Assembly: GCF_963678635.1 (NCBI RefSeq)
Contig: NC_087063.1
Location: 85,113,574 to 85,177,573, forward strand
Direction of reading: 5' to 3'
Length of the DNA: 64,000 nucleotides
From: Symsagittifera roscoffensis
Lineage: Eukaryota; Xenacoelomorpha; Acoela; Convolutidae
The notes under the pieces are model-generated. The model was not told the DNA's origin and ran no database searches. It saw nothing but the letters and a program-made list of their open reading frames with translations. A program made the position numbers and the translations under genes. The first letter of the stretch is position 1. The number at the start of each line of letters is the position of its first letter. Below, piece after piece: positions 45,495 to 57,698 of this stretch.

Positions 45495-46421
45495 GTGAAC
45501 GATCTGACAGTCGATTCGGAGTGGCAGATCGTACACGACAGTGAGCACTCCTTGCAGGATGATCACACCATAACAGAGAAACAAATGGACCTAGAACAGA
45601 GTGAGATAGAAAGAAGGGAGAACAGAAATCTGAGAATACTGGAGTGGATGCACAACCTGGAAGCTGACGAGAAGGAGACGCAAAGTATCCAACAGGTCGA
45701 CATGTCTGCAGCGAAGTAGGTAAAGGCAGGGATCCCGTTGTTGGGATGGAAAACGTCTGAACTGCCACTGGATATACCACCTGATAACTTGAACACAGCA
45801 ACATCGACCGAGACATCGGTAAACATTTTTGCCCGGGGAGTGGGGGTAGGACTTATCCACACCGAAATTTTAATGATAAAGAAGCTCAGGGAAGTCAGAG
45901 AGACTAATGGACTGGAACTAGATCAGGAGGAAGCCGAGAATGCCATTGGAAGAAGTTCAAGACCAAGTTCGAGACACCAAATGAGTATTCGCAAAATATC
46001 CTGATCACAGACAGCGACTTCATCTTGTCAGATAGGATCAGCGCGATCTGCATAACAGTGGACATGAGCTTCAACACTAGACTGCAAGCTTATTTCGGAC
46101 TGCGAATACCAGAATGTGGAGTTTCTCTTCAGACAGAGACCAGGATTGGAGGGAATGACCACCCTCAGATTCTCAAAGTCCTGGCAAATAACTGTGCTTT
46201 TGGTGACAAGAACTAACGAGAGAAACGTGAAAGATCCTCAGCATGTGATGTTGGCATTGACTCGATTGAGGGATTTCCTGGTCGAAAGAAGGATAGGAGA
46301 GGTCTCAATGCCCGTATATGATTCAAACAGGGGTAAATTGAGCCCCAGGGATTTATACGCCATCTTGCACATAGTTTCTGCAGAGACGGAAATAAGGGTA
46401 CATCTAAACAAGAAGTACTAA
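45495..46421 (+). pseudogene. acidic region plus macrodomain-like fold, copy B
   Basis: Same sequence and same lesions (TAG at 45717, same two frame changes) as 36277-37203. Shared lesions show the decay came before the duplication. Confidence 0.5.
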
Positions 46422-46477
46422 TTGAACATCGCCTGAGCTTTGAGAGGACATGAGGGTCTCGAGTTATGGGGCACAAG

Positions 46478-46731
46478 GGTCTTGAGTTAGGTATAAGGGG
46501 GGCACGTGTCAAGAAAATAGGTTTTACTATGATTGGCATGATAATTATAACAGATTTTTCAATTCAAACGTTGTGATGCTAAAACATAAGATAAATCTGC
46601 ATGTTTTTAAAATCTAATTGAATCATCTTATCCTGAAATTGTTAGGATAAAGTTTTAAAGCTAGTAGGGGGGAGGTTTAGATTAGATACGAGCGAAAAAC
46701 ATCTTGGTCTAAAACTAAATTTTGTTTTCAG
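46478..46731 (+). promoter_or_regulatory. purine tract and splice-acceptor-like site before ORF2, copy B
   Basis: Same as 37260-37513: AAGGGGGG near 46495 and TTTTGTTTTCAG ending at 46731. Confidence 0.4.
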
Positions 46732-46945
46732 ATTGGTCTTGAATCAGAAACACAATAACGATAACTGGATTGAAAAGACACGAGTAGCAGCAGAAAAGTA
46801 AGACATCGAACAGCTCTTCGCAATTGGTATTGAAGAAAGGTATCTCTTGAGTATTAATCTAGGAAAGGTATTTCTTGAAATGATCTAGGTAAGGTATTTC
46901 TTGAGCAAGGTATTTCGTGAGAACTCTTGAGAAAGAAGCACGGCA

Positions 46946-48011
46946 ATGGTAGATCGTTTCTGGAAGTCGGTGCCGGCAGCATCTAGAAAACCCACGATCG
47001 ACGAGCTTTACAAGCGTTTGAGGGATCTTGACTACACGCAAGTGAACGAGAGACTAGCGGTGATGCTCAATGCCATCTTGCAACTGGAATAGCAAAGATA
47101 GTGCAGGGAATCAGCAACCGAGGCTGTGTTAATGATGGGTTGCACCTTGGACGGGATCTCGAATCAAGAGCAAACCAGGTGGCTGTCCTGGAACGTTGAC
47201 GGAGGCGTGAGTGGATTCAACCTGGCAAGGAACTCCGGCATGAGCAACACGACGGAGTATGGCGCAGGAGAATTTCCCCTCCCAACCAAGCCACTGGCAG
47301 GGACAGGGACACAATCTACTTGCAAGACCTCATCAATGATACGGTCCCAACAAGCGGAAGAGTCGTATCCAGATCTCAGCAACCTAAAAAGGGAGCTGAA
47401 AAGGGCCCAGAAGGAACGGGATGAAGCCAATCTGGATAGGGACCAAGCGATCCTCGATACGGACCAGGCCAAACTTGAGCGGGACCAAGCAACTCTTGAG
47501 CGAGACAGAGCAATTCTTAGTCCTGCTGAGGGCGGAACGGGAGCAAGAGCAGAAGCTGCAAGAAAGCGTGGCGAATTGTGACCAGATAAAATCAGAAAGT
47601 GAACGACTGCAACGGAGACAGCAAGAAATTGCGAGTGGTAAGGAAAGGAAGATTAAGACGGCGAAATCAAGACCTGAGTCCAGGATGAAAGTAGATGAAG
47701 CCCCCAGGTCGAGTGATTGCTTCAATTTGGACCGCGTAGCCCAGGAGCACATGAATGAAGGCATGGGCACTTGGATGCCATCCGAACCAGTTCCTTCCTT
47801 GAGAAATCTGGAATCGGGTCGGATCAGACCATTGATGGACATAAGGCTACCGGGTTTGACGCCCAGTTCATCCAGTGGCAGTCAGACTGGAGCAGAGATA
47901 TCACGCCTCAAGGAGTGTCAGGAAAGATTGCAGGCGAGGACTCCCGAGAGTCCGGCACGTGAAGCAGCACCAATCACTTGGAGGGAATATCCAGTGAGGG
48001 GAGCGTTGTGA
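46946..48011 (+). pseudogene. ORF2 start and coiled coil, copy B
   Basis: Counterpart of 37728-38793 with the same stop and the same frame change in the coiled coil. Confidence 0.5.
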
Positions 48012-48698
48012 TCTCGAGTTTTATGAAAAACACAGATGGCGCCTATCACCGACATAACCGGGACGATTGGACGGCGACGCAACGCGAGAGGAGGGATGCC
48101 TTTAATGATGCATCTTGGGCTAAATACTTTACCCAGCCTAGAATACCTGAGGGTACGCTTCACTCTATCATTGTGGACAGTCTTATCCGAGTCCTGACGA
48201 GAATCCAGGCACATCAGCAAGTGGGGGTCATGAGTTTCTCTGGTGCGACAATGCCCCAGATACTGGCATCACTAGAGATGCTGGAGATGGGGAAGATCTA
48301 TACGGTCACCGTAATGATGGGGACCAATGATGTTTCTAGAGCCGAGTCGAGGAAGATGATGAGGTCGCAGGACATGGTGAGCTGCATTCTTGAGGAGCCG
48401 AGGGACTATTTTGATCCAGCAGTGCTCACGATTTGCACGGTCCCCTACAACATGATGGCGGATCAGAATGCGATGAGCATGATTGAAAGAGTGCGCCACA
48501 TCAACGAGATCATCAGGCAAATCCAGAATAGAATGTCCTGCTGATGACGCTGCTCGACGTGGTAAGAATGATAGAGGATTCCCATCCACAGAACGCATCT
48601 TCGGATGGGATCCATTTCGACAGGTCCAGGGGCACGGAGTGGCTGAATGATGTCTGTCAGAGACATATTAACCTTCTAGAGTCAGATCTGGTGGAGAC
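47978..48698 (+). pseudogene. SGNH/GDSL hydrolase-like domain 1 of ORF2, copy B
   Basis: Identical in blocks I, II, III and V to copy A, including the frame change at TGATG near 48542. Confidence 0.6.
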
Positions 48699-49398
48699 TG
48701 GACAATTCATTTTTGGTCCTCCCCCGAGGCCTTGCTTCTTCACAGCTAAGCCAGTCGCTCATCGCTTGGGAGGAAGGGTCGATTCTAGAGTAAACTCGAG
48801 GAGTAGCAGTAGATGTAGCAGGCAGCTGGGCTCGACACCTATGGAGAGGGACGAGATGGAGTCTTCTACGCCCCAGAGCTATGTAGTGTCATCGGTGGTG
48901 GTGATTGACACAAAGAAGAAGGCAGAGGGTCCCGGAGAAGCGAGCAGAGCCCGGTACCTGGAGCGTGTGTAAGATCTGGATCTCGAGGAACTGGCCTGTA
49001 GACAGGAGCTAGTGGAGGTCCTGGGACTCAAGAGGACTTGAGTAATCATTATTGAGTGGATTGGCTGAAGGCACTCGAGGCGAACTTTTGTCGAACCAAG
49101 ATACTGGAGACTGCCGACTTCACGGGCTTCCCGTCAAGTCTATAATGGAGCCAGTCAACTACAGGCCCCTCGAGGAACTGAGGAGCTCATGCCTCATAGT
49201 AGAGCCTCCGAAGCATTGGACCAGCATAGCCAGGATCAGAATGGCGATTCCCGCGCAGCTGAGGGCAGTGGAGAAGCTTCTTGAGCCGAAAATTATGGAG
49301 CTTCCTGGCACTGCATATACAGGTCCGCAGCTGACCGAAGACCCAAGGTACGGGAGATCCTAGGGAACCTCGCAGCTGGCCAAGACGTTGGCGGTTTA
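48544..49398 (+). pseudogene. ORF2 linker between hydrolase-like domains, copy B
   Basis: Single version of the stretch that is duplicated in copy A. ORF 48544-48972 is therefore longer (142 codons, through SSVVVIDTKKKAEG to TAA), and probably closer to the ancestral reading. Confidence 0.45.
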
Positions 49399-50434
49399 TG
49401 ATCGATCAGATCCTGGAGCAGCGAGAGCCATCATTGTGACGGGATCGGACTTCGAGGGGACAACCCCGAAATTGTTTTGTCCAGAAAAGTTGGTATATCT
49501 ATTACCAGGCCCGGAGGTAAATCAAATTCTGACTCTGATTGTGGCAATAAAGTGGTAGACGCCGTGTGAGCCAGAGCTGTTGTTATTCGCGGGGATGAAC
49601 GACCACCTACACGCAGCGGGACTACTCGAGCACTTGAGGAGTGGGGAGTCGACGCCAAAGAAAATCTGGGAGGCAATTCAGACGCTTTTTGCAGCGATGA
49701 ACGAAATGCAGGAGTTGGCAGCTTCCCGATGGGGATCAAAAACAAAGGTGGTGTTTGCATCATCGCCAGGCTACGCAGGCATGCCGCCAGCTCTGCAGTT
49801 CGTGTATGCAATGTTGATCCTGATAGCAGATGGCAACGAATGGCGAATGCTAATGGCAGCACCGAATCGTGAGCTAGTGCCGGTGAACTTGAGGCTTCTG
49901 AAGTCGGAAGTGGCGGCAGCATGGGCGGATGTGTCTCAAACTCTGAGGGGCTTTTATGAGCTCGCGGACATCTTGATTGTAATGGATGAGGTCCTTTGTC
50001 TTGAGGTGTCGAATCTTGCCCGGCAGTTGAAATGTAAACCGGAGGTAGGGGAAGATCATCCCGCGATAACTCATTTGACAGCTAGCCTGTGGTTTCGGAG
50101 CATGGATTTTACGATGACGAGCTCTACCGGCAGTGCGAGAGGGCCAAATAATGAACGCAAGAATGTAGCGGCAGCCGAGAAGCAGCTGGAATCGATGGGA
50201 TGTCGTTTGACGCAGGAAAGAAGGAGGTGGCCCTTCCTAACACCAAGACTGGAGTATGTGACGGACAAGACAAAGAAGAGTGCATCTCCCCTGGCTAAAC
50301 AGATCTGGGAGTTTCTGGAAGAGCAGCTTGAGATCGTAGAGAAGAGAGTGAAATTACTGTGGGGAGATTTGTCACGTCAGCCAACGAGGTCCTTTACGGC
50401 GGTTTCTGGAGGGAGTATTCGAAGGTTGAGCTGA
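49398..50434 (+). pseudogene. SGNH-like domain 2 of ORF2, copy B
   Basis: Same as 40285-41320, with one substitution in block I (VTGSDF in place of VAGSDF). Same TAG before block III. Confidence 0.5.
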
Positions 50435-52786
50435 GGGCCAGGAAGACATACAAAATCTTGAGATTCTTGATTCCAGGCTGGGAGAAGAAATACATGGATA
50501 AAGTGTTTTACGAGGGGAATACCATCTTCGAGGCATTTGTGCAGGACCTCTTGAACATGCTCATCAACCTCTTACTAGCCTTTAATCTGGTATACCCCAG
50601 GTACTTATTCAACGTGGGTCCGGCTTACATGTTTAGCAGAGGTGTAGAGACCCTCAGGATCGACGGATACTTGACATTGGTACTATTGACGCATGGGAAC
50701 TTGACGTCGTTTCATCGACTGATGAAGTTTAGCGAGCCCCTGTCGGTGAGAAAGGCCCACGCAAAAGTGGAGACTAAATCCTACAAATGTGCTGCTGGGC
50801 TGAAGACACTGCTGGTGGAATACCTCTTAATACAGAACCGGTAATTGACAGGTGAGGAGAGGAATCCGAAGACCAGAGAAGAGATGAGGAAGGGAAATGG
50901 AGGCATACCCATCCTAACCGACTTGTGTCTGGTGATGAGATCTGATCCCTGGGGAATGATCAGAGGACGAAGGATGTGGTGACCTGCATCACGGATCCAC
51001 TTGTGACAGCGTATCGACATTCAGTGGTGCAGCACGAGAAACGACGTGCAGCACGAGAAAATATCTAGCACCTTATGGGTTGGAGGTGGTGGAGTTGCGA
51101 CAGGGGGGACAAAAATTGGACGCGGCAGGGACCCTATATGTGCCCCTCACTGAACACAAAGTAACGAACCCAGCAACACCTTCACTCCTGTCACTCGGCA
51201 CCCCAGGCACTTGAGATCGAAGAAGTCTTCCCGTAGAAAACAGATTCAGGGATGCATTGGAGAGAGATCAAGCTGAGTCAAGAGAGGTAGAAAGTATGGC
51301 CAAAACCCTCAGTAAAACTGGAGAAGAAATGGGGTTAGGGACTATGCCCTACGATGGAGCAGTGACCGGGAATTTCAGTCCTGGCACCACGCGTGAGCTG
51401 TTACAAGATTTGAGTGGTGATGACTGGGCGGACACGTAAGCCCCACTCTTGGGGGTCTCGCCGCAAGAATCTTGAGCTGCCTCTGGCGAGTGAACCCTTT
51501 AACATGGGGATGGTGCTCTTGAGCGATGAAGTGAGGGAAAAGAACTCCTTTGAAGGGAACTAGTGGATGTTCCTGAGTACGCTGGATGAAAATGCATGAC
51601 AGGATTTCTTGAGCGACTTCAACCAGAAAGTGGAACGTAAAGTCGAGTTGGACGATTTAAAAGAGCAGTTGTGGGACACTGTGATAGGATTTGGAGAACC
51701 TGTCCTGATGGCCACTGGGATAGATGAGAAAGCGAGAGGGAAGCTGCTCGAGAACATAGTTTGCCTGAGGGAACAGAAGCAGAGTACCGAGGACAAACCA
51801 TGCAAAGATAGCTCTACTCCAAATAAAAAAACTGAAAATAAGGAAACTAGTATTAAAATTGATGATAAGAGTAAAAGTGATGTTATAATTAAAGATACTA
51901 TTATTCTTAAGGCTAGAGAAGGGGGAGGCAAGAGTCGGATAAGGGGGATCTGGACAAAGAAATGGAGTCATTGATGATTGTGACTACGCCCCCGTGCAAA
52001 AGGAGTGAGGTCTAGGAGCATGAAACGGGATGTAGAACAAGCGAGTTTTCCACGGAGGCGGTTTCGGAAAAAAAACTTGGAGGAGACGGCTCCCATGGTT
52101 TTTGCAAGGTGGAAGTCGGTGGCCTAAAAAAGCAATTCAGCGGCCCGGAGGTTGGCTGAAGTGTTAGTCGAAATGGAAGCCTCGACAACTCCGGGAACGA
52201 AAGAAGTCTTCAAACCTCAGAAGGCGAATACAAAAAGGGGTTCCACCAGTGTACAGATGTGGCTAGTAGACGTTGGCAAGGATTGGATCTCGGCTCAACG
52301 CCAGAGTGCAGGGAAACAAGTGACAAATTACCCTCTTGAGAGAGGAGCAGCGAGAAACACCGCTCGCCCCTGGTGGATAGCCCTAGAAACCATGAAAGAA
52401 TTAGAAAAGTGCCTCAAAAAGCTTGATCGCGGAATATCCAGGAAGCGTTGGAGTAGGGCTACCCAACAAAGAGCTGAAGTGAATAAGCTGGAGTTGGGGA
52501 ACCAGCTAGAACGAACTTGGAAAGCTAGAACGAACGTCTATCAGATTTTGAGGCAGCATATTGCTCGAGACAATTCTGGACTAACTCTGGCGCAAAGGAA
52601 AGATGCCAATGTTTCTTGAAATGGATCATGTCGGTGATTCCCGACACCACCGTCCAGGCATGTAGTCAGAAAGTGACAGGAAATAAAGCAGTAGAAAGGC
52701 GAGTCTCAACCGTCATCTTGAACAGGTATCAGAGTACTGGTATCGCTAAGGGAGATGGTTCGAGGCAGTCTCTGGAGAATCATTGA
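50359..52786 (+). pseudogene. ORF2 middle and C-terminal regions, copy B, with a 168-bp deletion
   Basis: Counterparts of 41246-43841: pieces 50359-50844, 51257-51439, 51609-51974 and 52152-52619. The last is 155 codons and not 211, because 168 bases are lost in frame near 52520. No family recognised. Confidence 0.4.
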
Positions 52787-52840
52787 AAGCTTGATGAAAT
52801 ACTGAGGTTCTCCCACAAGAAGTTCGGCGAGGACCATGAC

Positions 52841-54988
52841 GTGCATCGTAACATGGCTCTGGCAGAAGATTATTCAAAGCCCACGAAGCGGGCAGAGTAC
52901 CAAAACGTATCCGGTGTGATGGGGATGGCCTACAACCCTTTGTTGGATCCGAAGGCCGGGGCTGCTTATATGAATTTTGAGCTGGCGGAATTGTTCAAGT
53001 TCTGGACAGAGAAAATAGTGGAGATTGATCAGATGGTAAGGAAAAGACCGAGTCTATGTCTGCTACTTGAGAAGATGCCAGAAGTCATCAGTGTGCCCCG
53101 TTCTGATAAGAAGGTGGAATTGAGGCTGGGAGACAAAGACAACGTGTTGTCCACGAACCTGGGGACTATTTGGAAGTTTCTGAGACCATAGTGGTGCCCA
53201 TATCCCCAGGCGAGTGAAAAAGAAGAAGTCACGGAGCGGGTGAGGCTATCTCCAGCAAAGGACGAATATCTGGGGAACTTGAACGTGATACATAAATTGA
53301 TCCTGCCCCACCGAGGGGAACCCAAGGAAGTGACGAGCAAGCCGGATAAGTCAATAAAGAAGATGGGGCCGGGCAGTTTTCTGGATCAAGCGAGTTGAGC
53401 TCGAGAACATTCTTGTGACGGACGATCTTGTGTCCGGAGACAATCCTTTCAAAGGGAGGATCTGGCCACCTGGTTTGGTGACATCACTGAGAAGGAGAAG
53501 AGCGAAGTGCAAATAGTGGCTGAGTGTTACGTGAGCACCACCCTGAATTTGGCAATGGCGTTGGGATTCTTCTCAAGGATGTGTAGTTTACAGTCACTGC
53601 AGATGCTAGAGTTCGAGCACCATCTGGTGACGGCGTTAAGCGTGGAGTCTTGGTCTGGAGTGCTGCAGATGGTTCTGAAGCACATCAGGGGATGAAAATT
53701 CGGCCTTGAGGCAGAAATGGTGTTTCCCGTGAGCGAGGCCTACAGTCTACCGATGAATGCGAAGTCTCTGGTGGGTTCAGTCATGGCTAACCTGTGCGGA
53801 AGCCATTATCCATTACACATGGCGATGGTGGAGGCATCGAGTCAGAGGGTGCTGATTGACAAGGCTTTCTCAGTGCCCAGGTGCGTGCGCTTGGCGCGGA
53901 TGTCGCCTCACTCACATGCGTTGTTGCGGAAGATGCTAGAAGCGGTGCCTGAAGATTGAAGGGAGGACTTGAGTGAGATCTGGGGGGAAGAGCTCTTGAG
54001 TATGGAAAAAGAGAATGCTTGTGACTTTGAGAGGCAGAATACGATTGGGAAGACAACGAATAACGCCCAAGCCGTGGATGAAGATGACGTAACAAACGCG
54101 AAAATGATGGAATTCGAACCTCTGCTTAAAGCTTCGGGAGAGCGCAATCTCCGGAGCATCAACATGACGCACGGGGAATGCCCAAGTCATTGTCTGGCCC
54201 AGACAGTATTTCACCCGGAGCAGTCGAGCCTCTGCTTGATATGGGATGTGGAGCAAGTTCGGTCAATAGGGCTACCGACCATCAACAGAAGGTCACTCTT
54301 TTTGTGGTGATTTCGATGCTGGCGCTGCGATGGGTTGAAGAGAACATAACAAAGTATCAGGAGTCGAAGACACCAACGGTGGAATCGATACATGCGATTG
54401 ACTATAGCCGGAGGTGAGGCACGTGTGGAGTCGCATACAATTTTTCTCGTGGTTAGGGCGACATTGACATCTTGGCTGTATACATTGACGAAGAATCACA
54501 TGAAGAAACATCAAAAAAATATATTGACAGTTCCTGGCCGAGATCGGGCCGGAGGCCTTCAAGAGATCTCTGCTAACCAATCGCAATGCAAAACCACGGG
54601 TTGGAAAAGGGTTGGTAAAGTGTCTAGAGATAATACCAATGCGAGGGAATCGATATTGGAGGAGGACTTGGCGAAAATTGTGAGCTGGAGCTTGCACAAT
54701 TCTTTTTGTTTGAACAGGGAATCTAAAGCGAAGAGTCTACCGAACCGAGCGAAGTGATTGGAAGAGCAAAGGGAATGAATGCGAGCCGCCTACGAACAGC
54801 TGAAAGCATGGGAAGAAATCGTGATCAGTTCCGAGGTGGGAGGAGAATTATCGAGGCAAAGTGTGAACTCAGATGGGCACGGAAAAGAAATTTTAACATA
54901 CAAAATATTGTTAATATACTATAATTACTATACAAATCAAAATGCTGCACGATATTTTTCTGATTGGATAGAAAAAATTTTCTCTTAA
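52841..54988 (+). pseudogene. ORF2 C-terminal end, native sequence after duplication 3
   Basis: Broken pieces 52841-53191, 53507-53695, 53717-53959, 53969-54310, 54392-54757 and 54779-54988. They contain hydrophobic and helical stretches (LNLAMALGFFSRMCSLQSLQ) and a charged segment, but nothing I recognise. Only this copy shows what followed the 9-kb unit in the parent element. The last 80 bases are A+T-rich. Confidence 0.4.
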
Positions 54989-55224
54989 TGAATAGCTTAT
55001 AAAGCTGAAATTCAGGGTGCAGGTGTATGCAGATTTGGATTGCTGTTTAGCGATAATGTTATAATTTTGCATGGCTGTGAATTTTGGGGTGTAGATCAAG
55101 TTAAATCTGCTGCAAACTTGTGTAAATGACTACTGGCACTGTATCTTGAGACGCACTCAACAATTTGGGGGCTCACTGACAGACGAAGACACGCAATGAG
55201 GACATCGATTTTGTCCGGGGAGTA
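54989..55224 (+). other. 3' untranslated end with TATA box and split primer-site-like motif
   Basis: TATAAAG at 54998. TGGGGGCTC at 55166-55174 and GTCCGGG at 55213-55219 together equal most of the tRNA-Pro primer-binding site used by many retroelements, but are separated by 38 bases. GGGGAG just before 55225 can serve as the polypurine tract for the 3' LTR. The region may contain the tail of another LTR. No gene. Confidence 0.3.
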
Positions 55225-56103
55225 TGTGCCAATCGGTCAAATTTGGAAGTTTGACCTTGAGCTGAACGTTTAATCTTGATTTTGGGGAGAAAATTTTGTT
55301 TTCTTCAAAATTTCGAATTGAACCTGTCATGCACAAGTTCCTCGCGACAACTGAAATTGCTAAAAGAAATCAATCAGAAGAATCGAGTAACACTCGCGGG
55401 AAAATAGCTGAAAAATAGTGAAGTGAAATTGCTATTCGCAATTTTACTATAAGCCAAACGAGAGTAGAGCTCTCTTGTTCCTGGCAGAGAATCAGGAGTG
55501 ACGGAGAACAGACAGAAGGAGCGTTCGAGTGGACCAGAGTAAACCTTGTTGGAAAAGTGGACAGCTGAAGCTGCCCAATTGTCCAAACAGAAAACTTATT
55601 GCTTGAGTTAAAACTTATCCCTTACAAACTTGAGTTATTTTTAATTACCCTAAATCAATTCTAGAGTTGCTTTACAATTTAGTTACTCAATTCTAAAGGT
55701 CGTGTCGGTATGTGAGTGCTCAATTTAATTTTCTTGTGCGTTCTATGTTGTTTTGATGAGTTAAGGTGAGTTTTTAGGTTGATCGATCTGAAATGGATCA
55801 AAGGTCCACTGTCCAATAAACGTTAACGGTATACTTAAGGTTCCGACCCTGTTTTTAACGGCGTTCGCGTGTTTTTGGGTATTTTGAGACCTGATCATGA
55901 GGGTGACATACTTCTAGAGTGGGTGTTTTTTGGTAGTAGCTTTTAAGCTGCAACACGGTAGGTAGTCTCATGTCGAAAATGAACCGAATTGGCTCCGACC
56001 GCTTGAGGTAGATAAACACAAAAGATAGTGTCCTTGACTCATGAGCCAATGGTTACAGGGCCTATTTTAATTAATCTTATTTGTGAATTTGCGACTGTTA
56101 CAT
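55225..56103 (+). mobile_element. 3' LTR of the giant element
   Basis: Direct repeat of 18034-18909, with TATAAG at 55448 and AATAAA at 55815. After TTACAT the minus-strand LINE resumes. Many substitutions relative to the 5' LTR point to an old insertion. Confidence 0.7.
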
Positions 56104-56107
56104 AGTA
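56104..56107. other. candidate target-site duplication, right copy (AGTA)
   Basis: Pairs with AGTG at 18032-18035. Joining the LINE across the element at this point gives a continuous frame (VPHDCA then FDDELR). Confidence 0.35.
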
Positions 56108-56900
56108 GGCACAATCATGAGGAACGACATCTAGAGTTTCATTGGGAACATACTTGTCAAGTGCTTTTTCGAACACATAATTCATTGCTTCAGTGCCACT
56201 GTCAACATTTTCAATTTCGGGTCTTGAACAGTTTGAGAACAGGAAACTCATCAGCACTAATAGATGCCCTTTTGCGAAATTTAATAGTTTTTCTAAAACA
56301 CTTTCGATAGGAACAAGCAACTTTCAAGGGTTTTGCAGAATGATCTGAAGGAATGGAATGATCACGTAGAAAATCAACTAAATTCAGCGATTGATTCAAT
56401 AAGACTAGATCAAGTGTTTGCCCACTTTTGTGTGTCAGGAAGTTAACATGTTGTTTCAACTCAAACTCGTCAATGAGAGACTAAAACTGGACATATTTGT
56501 TACAACTGGTATCGTCAGTTTGAATGCTGAAATCTCCGAGAAGTACAAATTTTTGATACGTTAGATGAAGCTCAGAAAAAAATTTTGAGATTATTTCCAT
56601 CAAAACAAAAATCAGCAGCAGGGGTCGATAAACAAAAAGCCATCAAACTTTACAATCATTCACAGTGGTTGAAAACATAACATTGTCCATGTGTAAAGAA
56701 TCACTAGACTATATTATCTGAATACTTAGTGTGGTACGCATAGTTATACATAGGTCACCGCCACGTGTATGCGACCTTGGAAAACTGAAGTATGAATAAC
56801 CAGGTGGACAACATTGAACGAAAAATTAGTCGTCAGTAGCGATTGAAACAACCCATGACACTGAGATTATAGCAATGTCGATTTCATATAAGAAAATTAA
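56108..56900 (-). pseudogene. LINE (CR1/L2-like) APE-type endonuclease domain, right half
   Basis: On the minus strand from about 56900: DIAIISVSWV, CPPGYSYFSFPRSHTRGGD, WLFVYRPLLLIF, FVLLGDFSIQTDD, QHVNFLTHKSGQTLDLVL, IPSDHSAKPL, then KALDKYVPNETLDVVPHDCA. These are the successive motifs of the exonuclease-endonuclease-phosphatase fold of LINEs (PPGY, RGG, YRPP, GDFN, TH..G..LDL, SDH). Stops near 56500 and 56840. It continues at 18031 on the other side of the giant element. In the family this domain nicks target DNA. Confidence 0.8.
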
Positions 56901-57195
56901 AATGTTAATTCAAACGTTTTCGCACATCAGGATTATAATTTTTCACAATATTTACAAAACAATCAAAGATCTCAAAAATGAGAAGCATGTCTAAAAAGGC
57001 TCTAAAACTTTTTAACCAATCAAATTTAAACAAGTGTAATTACATAATATAATTACCTAATCGTGAATAACATTTTCCTGTAAATTTCAGAGTTTTTTTA
57101 GTTTTTTGTTCTTACATGGTTATAAAGTTTCGATTTGGGAATGTTGTCGATTTTGACATGTCAGTTTTTTAACTTTTAGCCATGTTATACATTGA
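56901..57195. other. A+T-rich gap between LINE and Penelope-like element
   Basis: No gene seen. It probably holds the decayed 5' part of the LINE and the 3' end of the Penelope-like element. Confidence 0.5.
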
Positions 57196-57696
57196 CTATA
57201 ATTTTAGTGTTAATTCCCGGCTCCTGAATTCATCGCGTGTGTTGATTTTTGGCCTCTCCCTCCAAATATGCAAAGCGTATCGTGTCAGTAGCTTATGAGT
57301 GTTGGCTGTTTGGTCTATAATCTCTGACTTCAGCTCAGCAGTACCGCCTACATCCTTATTTTATTCTAACAAGTGTTGCCCTACTGGAGAGTCCCCTTTG
57401 CGGTGTTCTTCAACCCTCGTGGCTAAATGTCGGACTGTCTGGCCGACATAGGTGGAGTTACATCCACTACATGTAAGCTTGTACACCACTTTGGATCTCA
57501 GTTCACGAGCAAAGGAAGTTTTCAGGGATGGCAAGCATGTTTTCACTTTTCTTGCTGTAAAATTTTTTTGTTCCCCGGATATTTGCCGAACCTTTGCAGC
57601 TAACAGTTGAAATGGATTGCCTCGATATTGTATTGTAAGAGAGGGGGGGGGTGAGTCTTTCAACCATTTATCATTTCTCGGTTCTGATGCCTTCAC
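57196..57696 (-). pseudogene. Penelope-like element: GIY-YIG endonuclease domain
   Basis: Minus strand from 57696: RSKVVYKLTCSGCNSTYVGQ, then TVRHLATRVEEHR, VGQHLLE, one TAA at 57361, and on in the same frame to RYALHIWRERPKINTRDEF and ELTLKL, ending at TAG 57196. VVY and YVG replace GIY and YIG. The conserved Arg (TRVEEHR), the paired Cys before the YVG and the family C-terminus are visible. This domain cuts target DNA in Penelope-like elements. Confidence 0.8.
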
Positions 57697-57698
57697 CT

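Larger units (their letters stand above)
44287..53231 (+). repeat. tandem duplication 3, copy B (8945 bp)
   Basis: Second copy, continuing into native sequence after 53231 (GTCACGGAGCGGG). It has a shorter GA tract, lacks the 105-bp duplication of copy A, and has lost 168 bp near 52520, replaced by the short filler AAGCTAGAACGAA. Confidence 0.95.

Noticed and set aside
35162-45816. Minus-strand ORFs up to 208 codons, some with LSLSLS runs
   Set aside because: Antisense shadows of integrase and its tail; LSLSLS is the complement of the GA tract.
41246-54988. Envelope glycoprotein in the env position
   Set aside because: No signal peptide, no Cys-rich ectodomain, no C-terminal membrane anchor; the recognisable parts are hydrolase-like.
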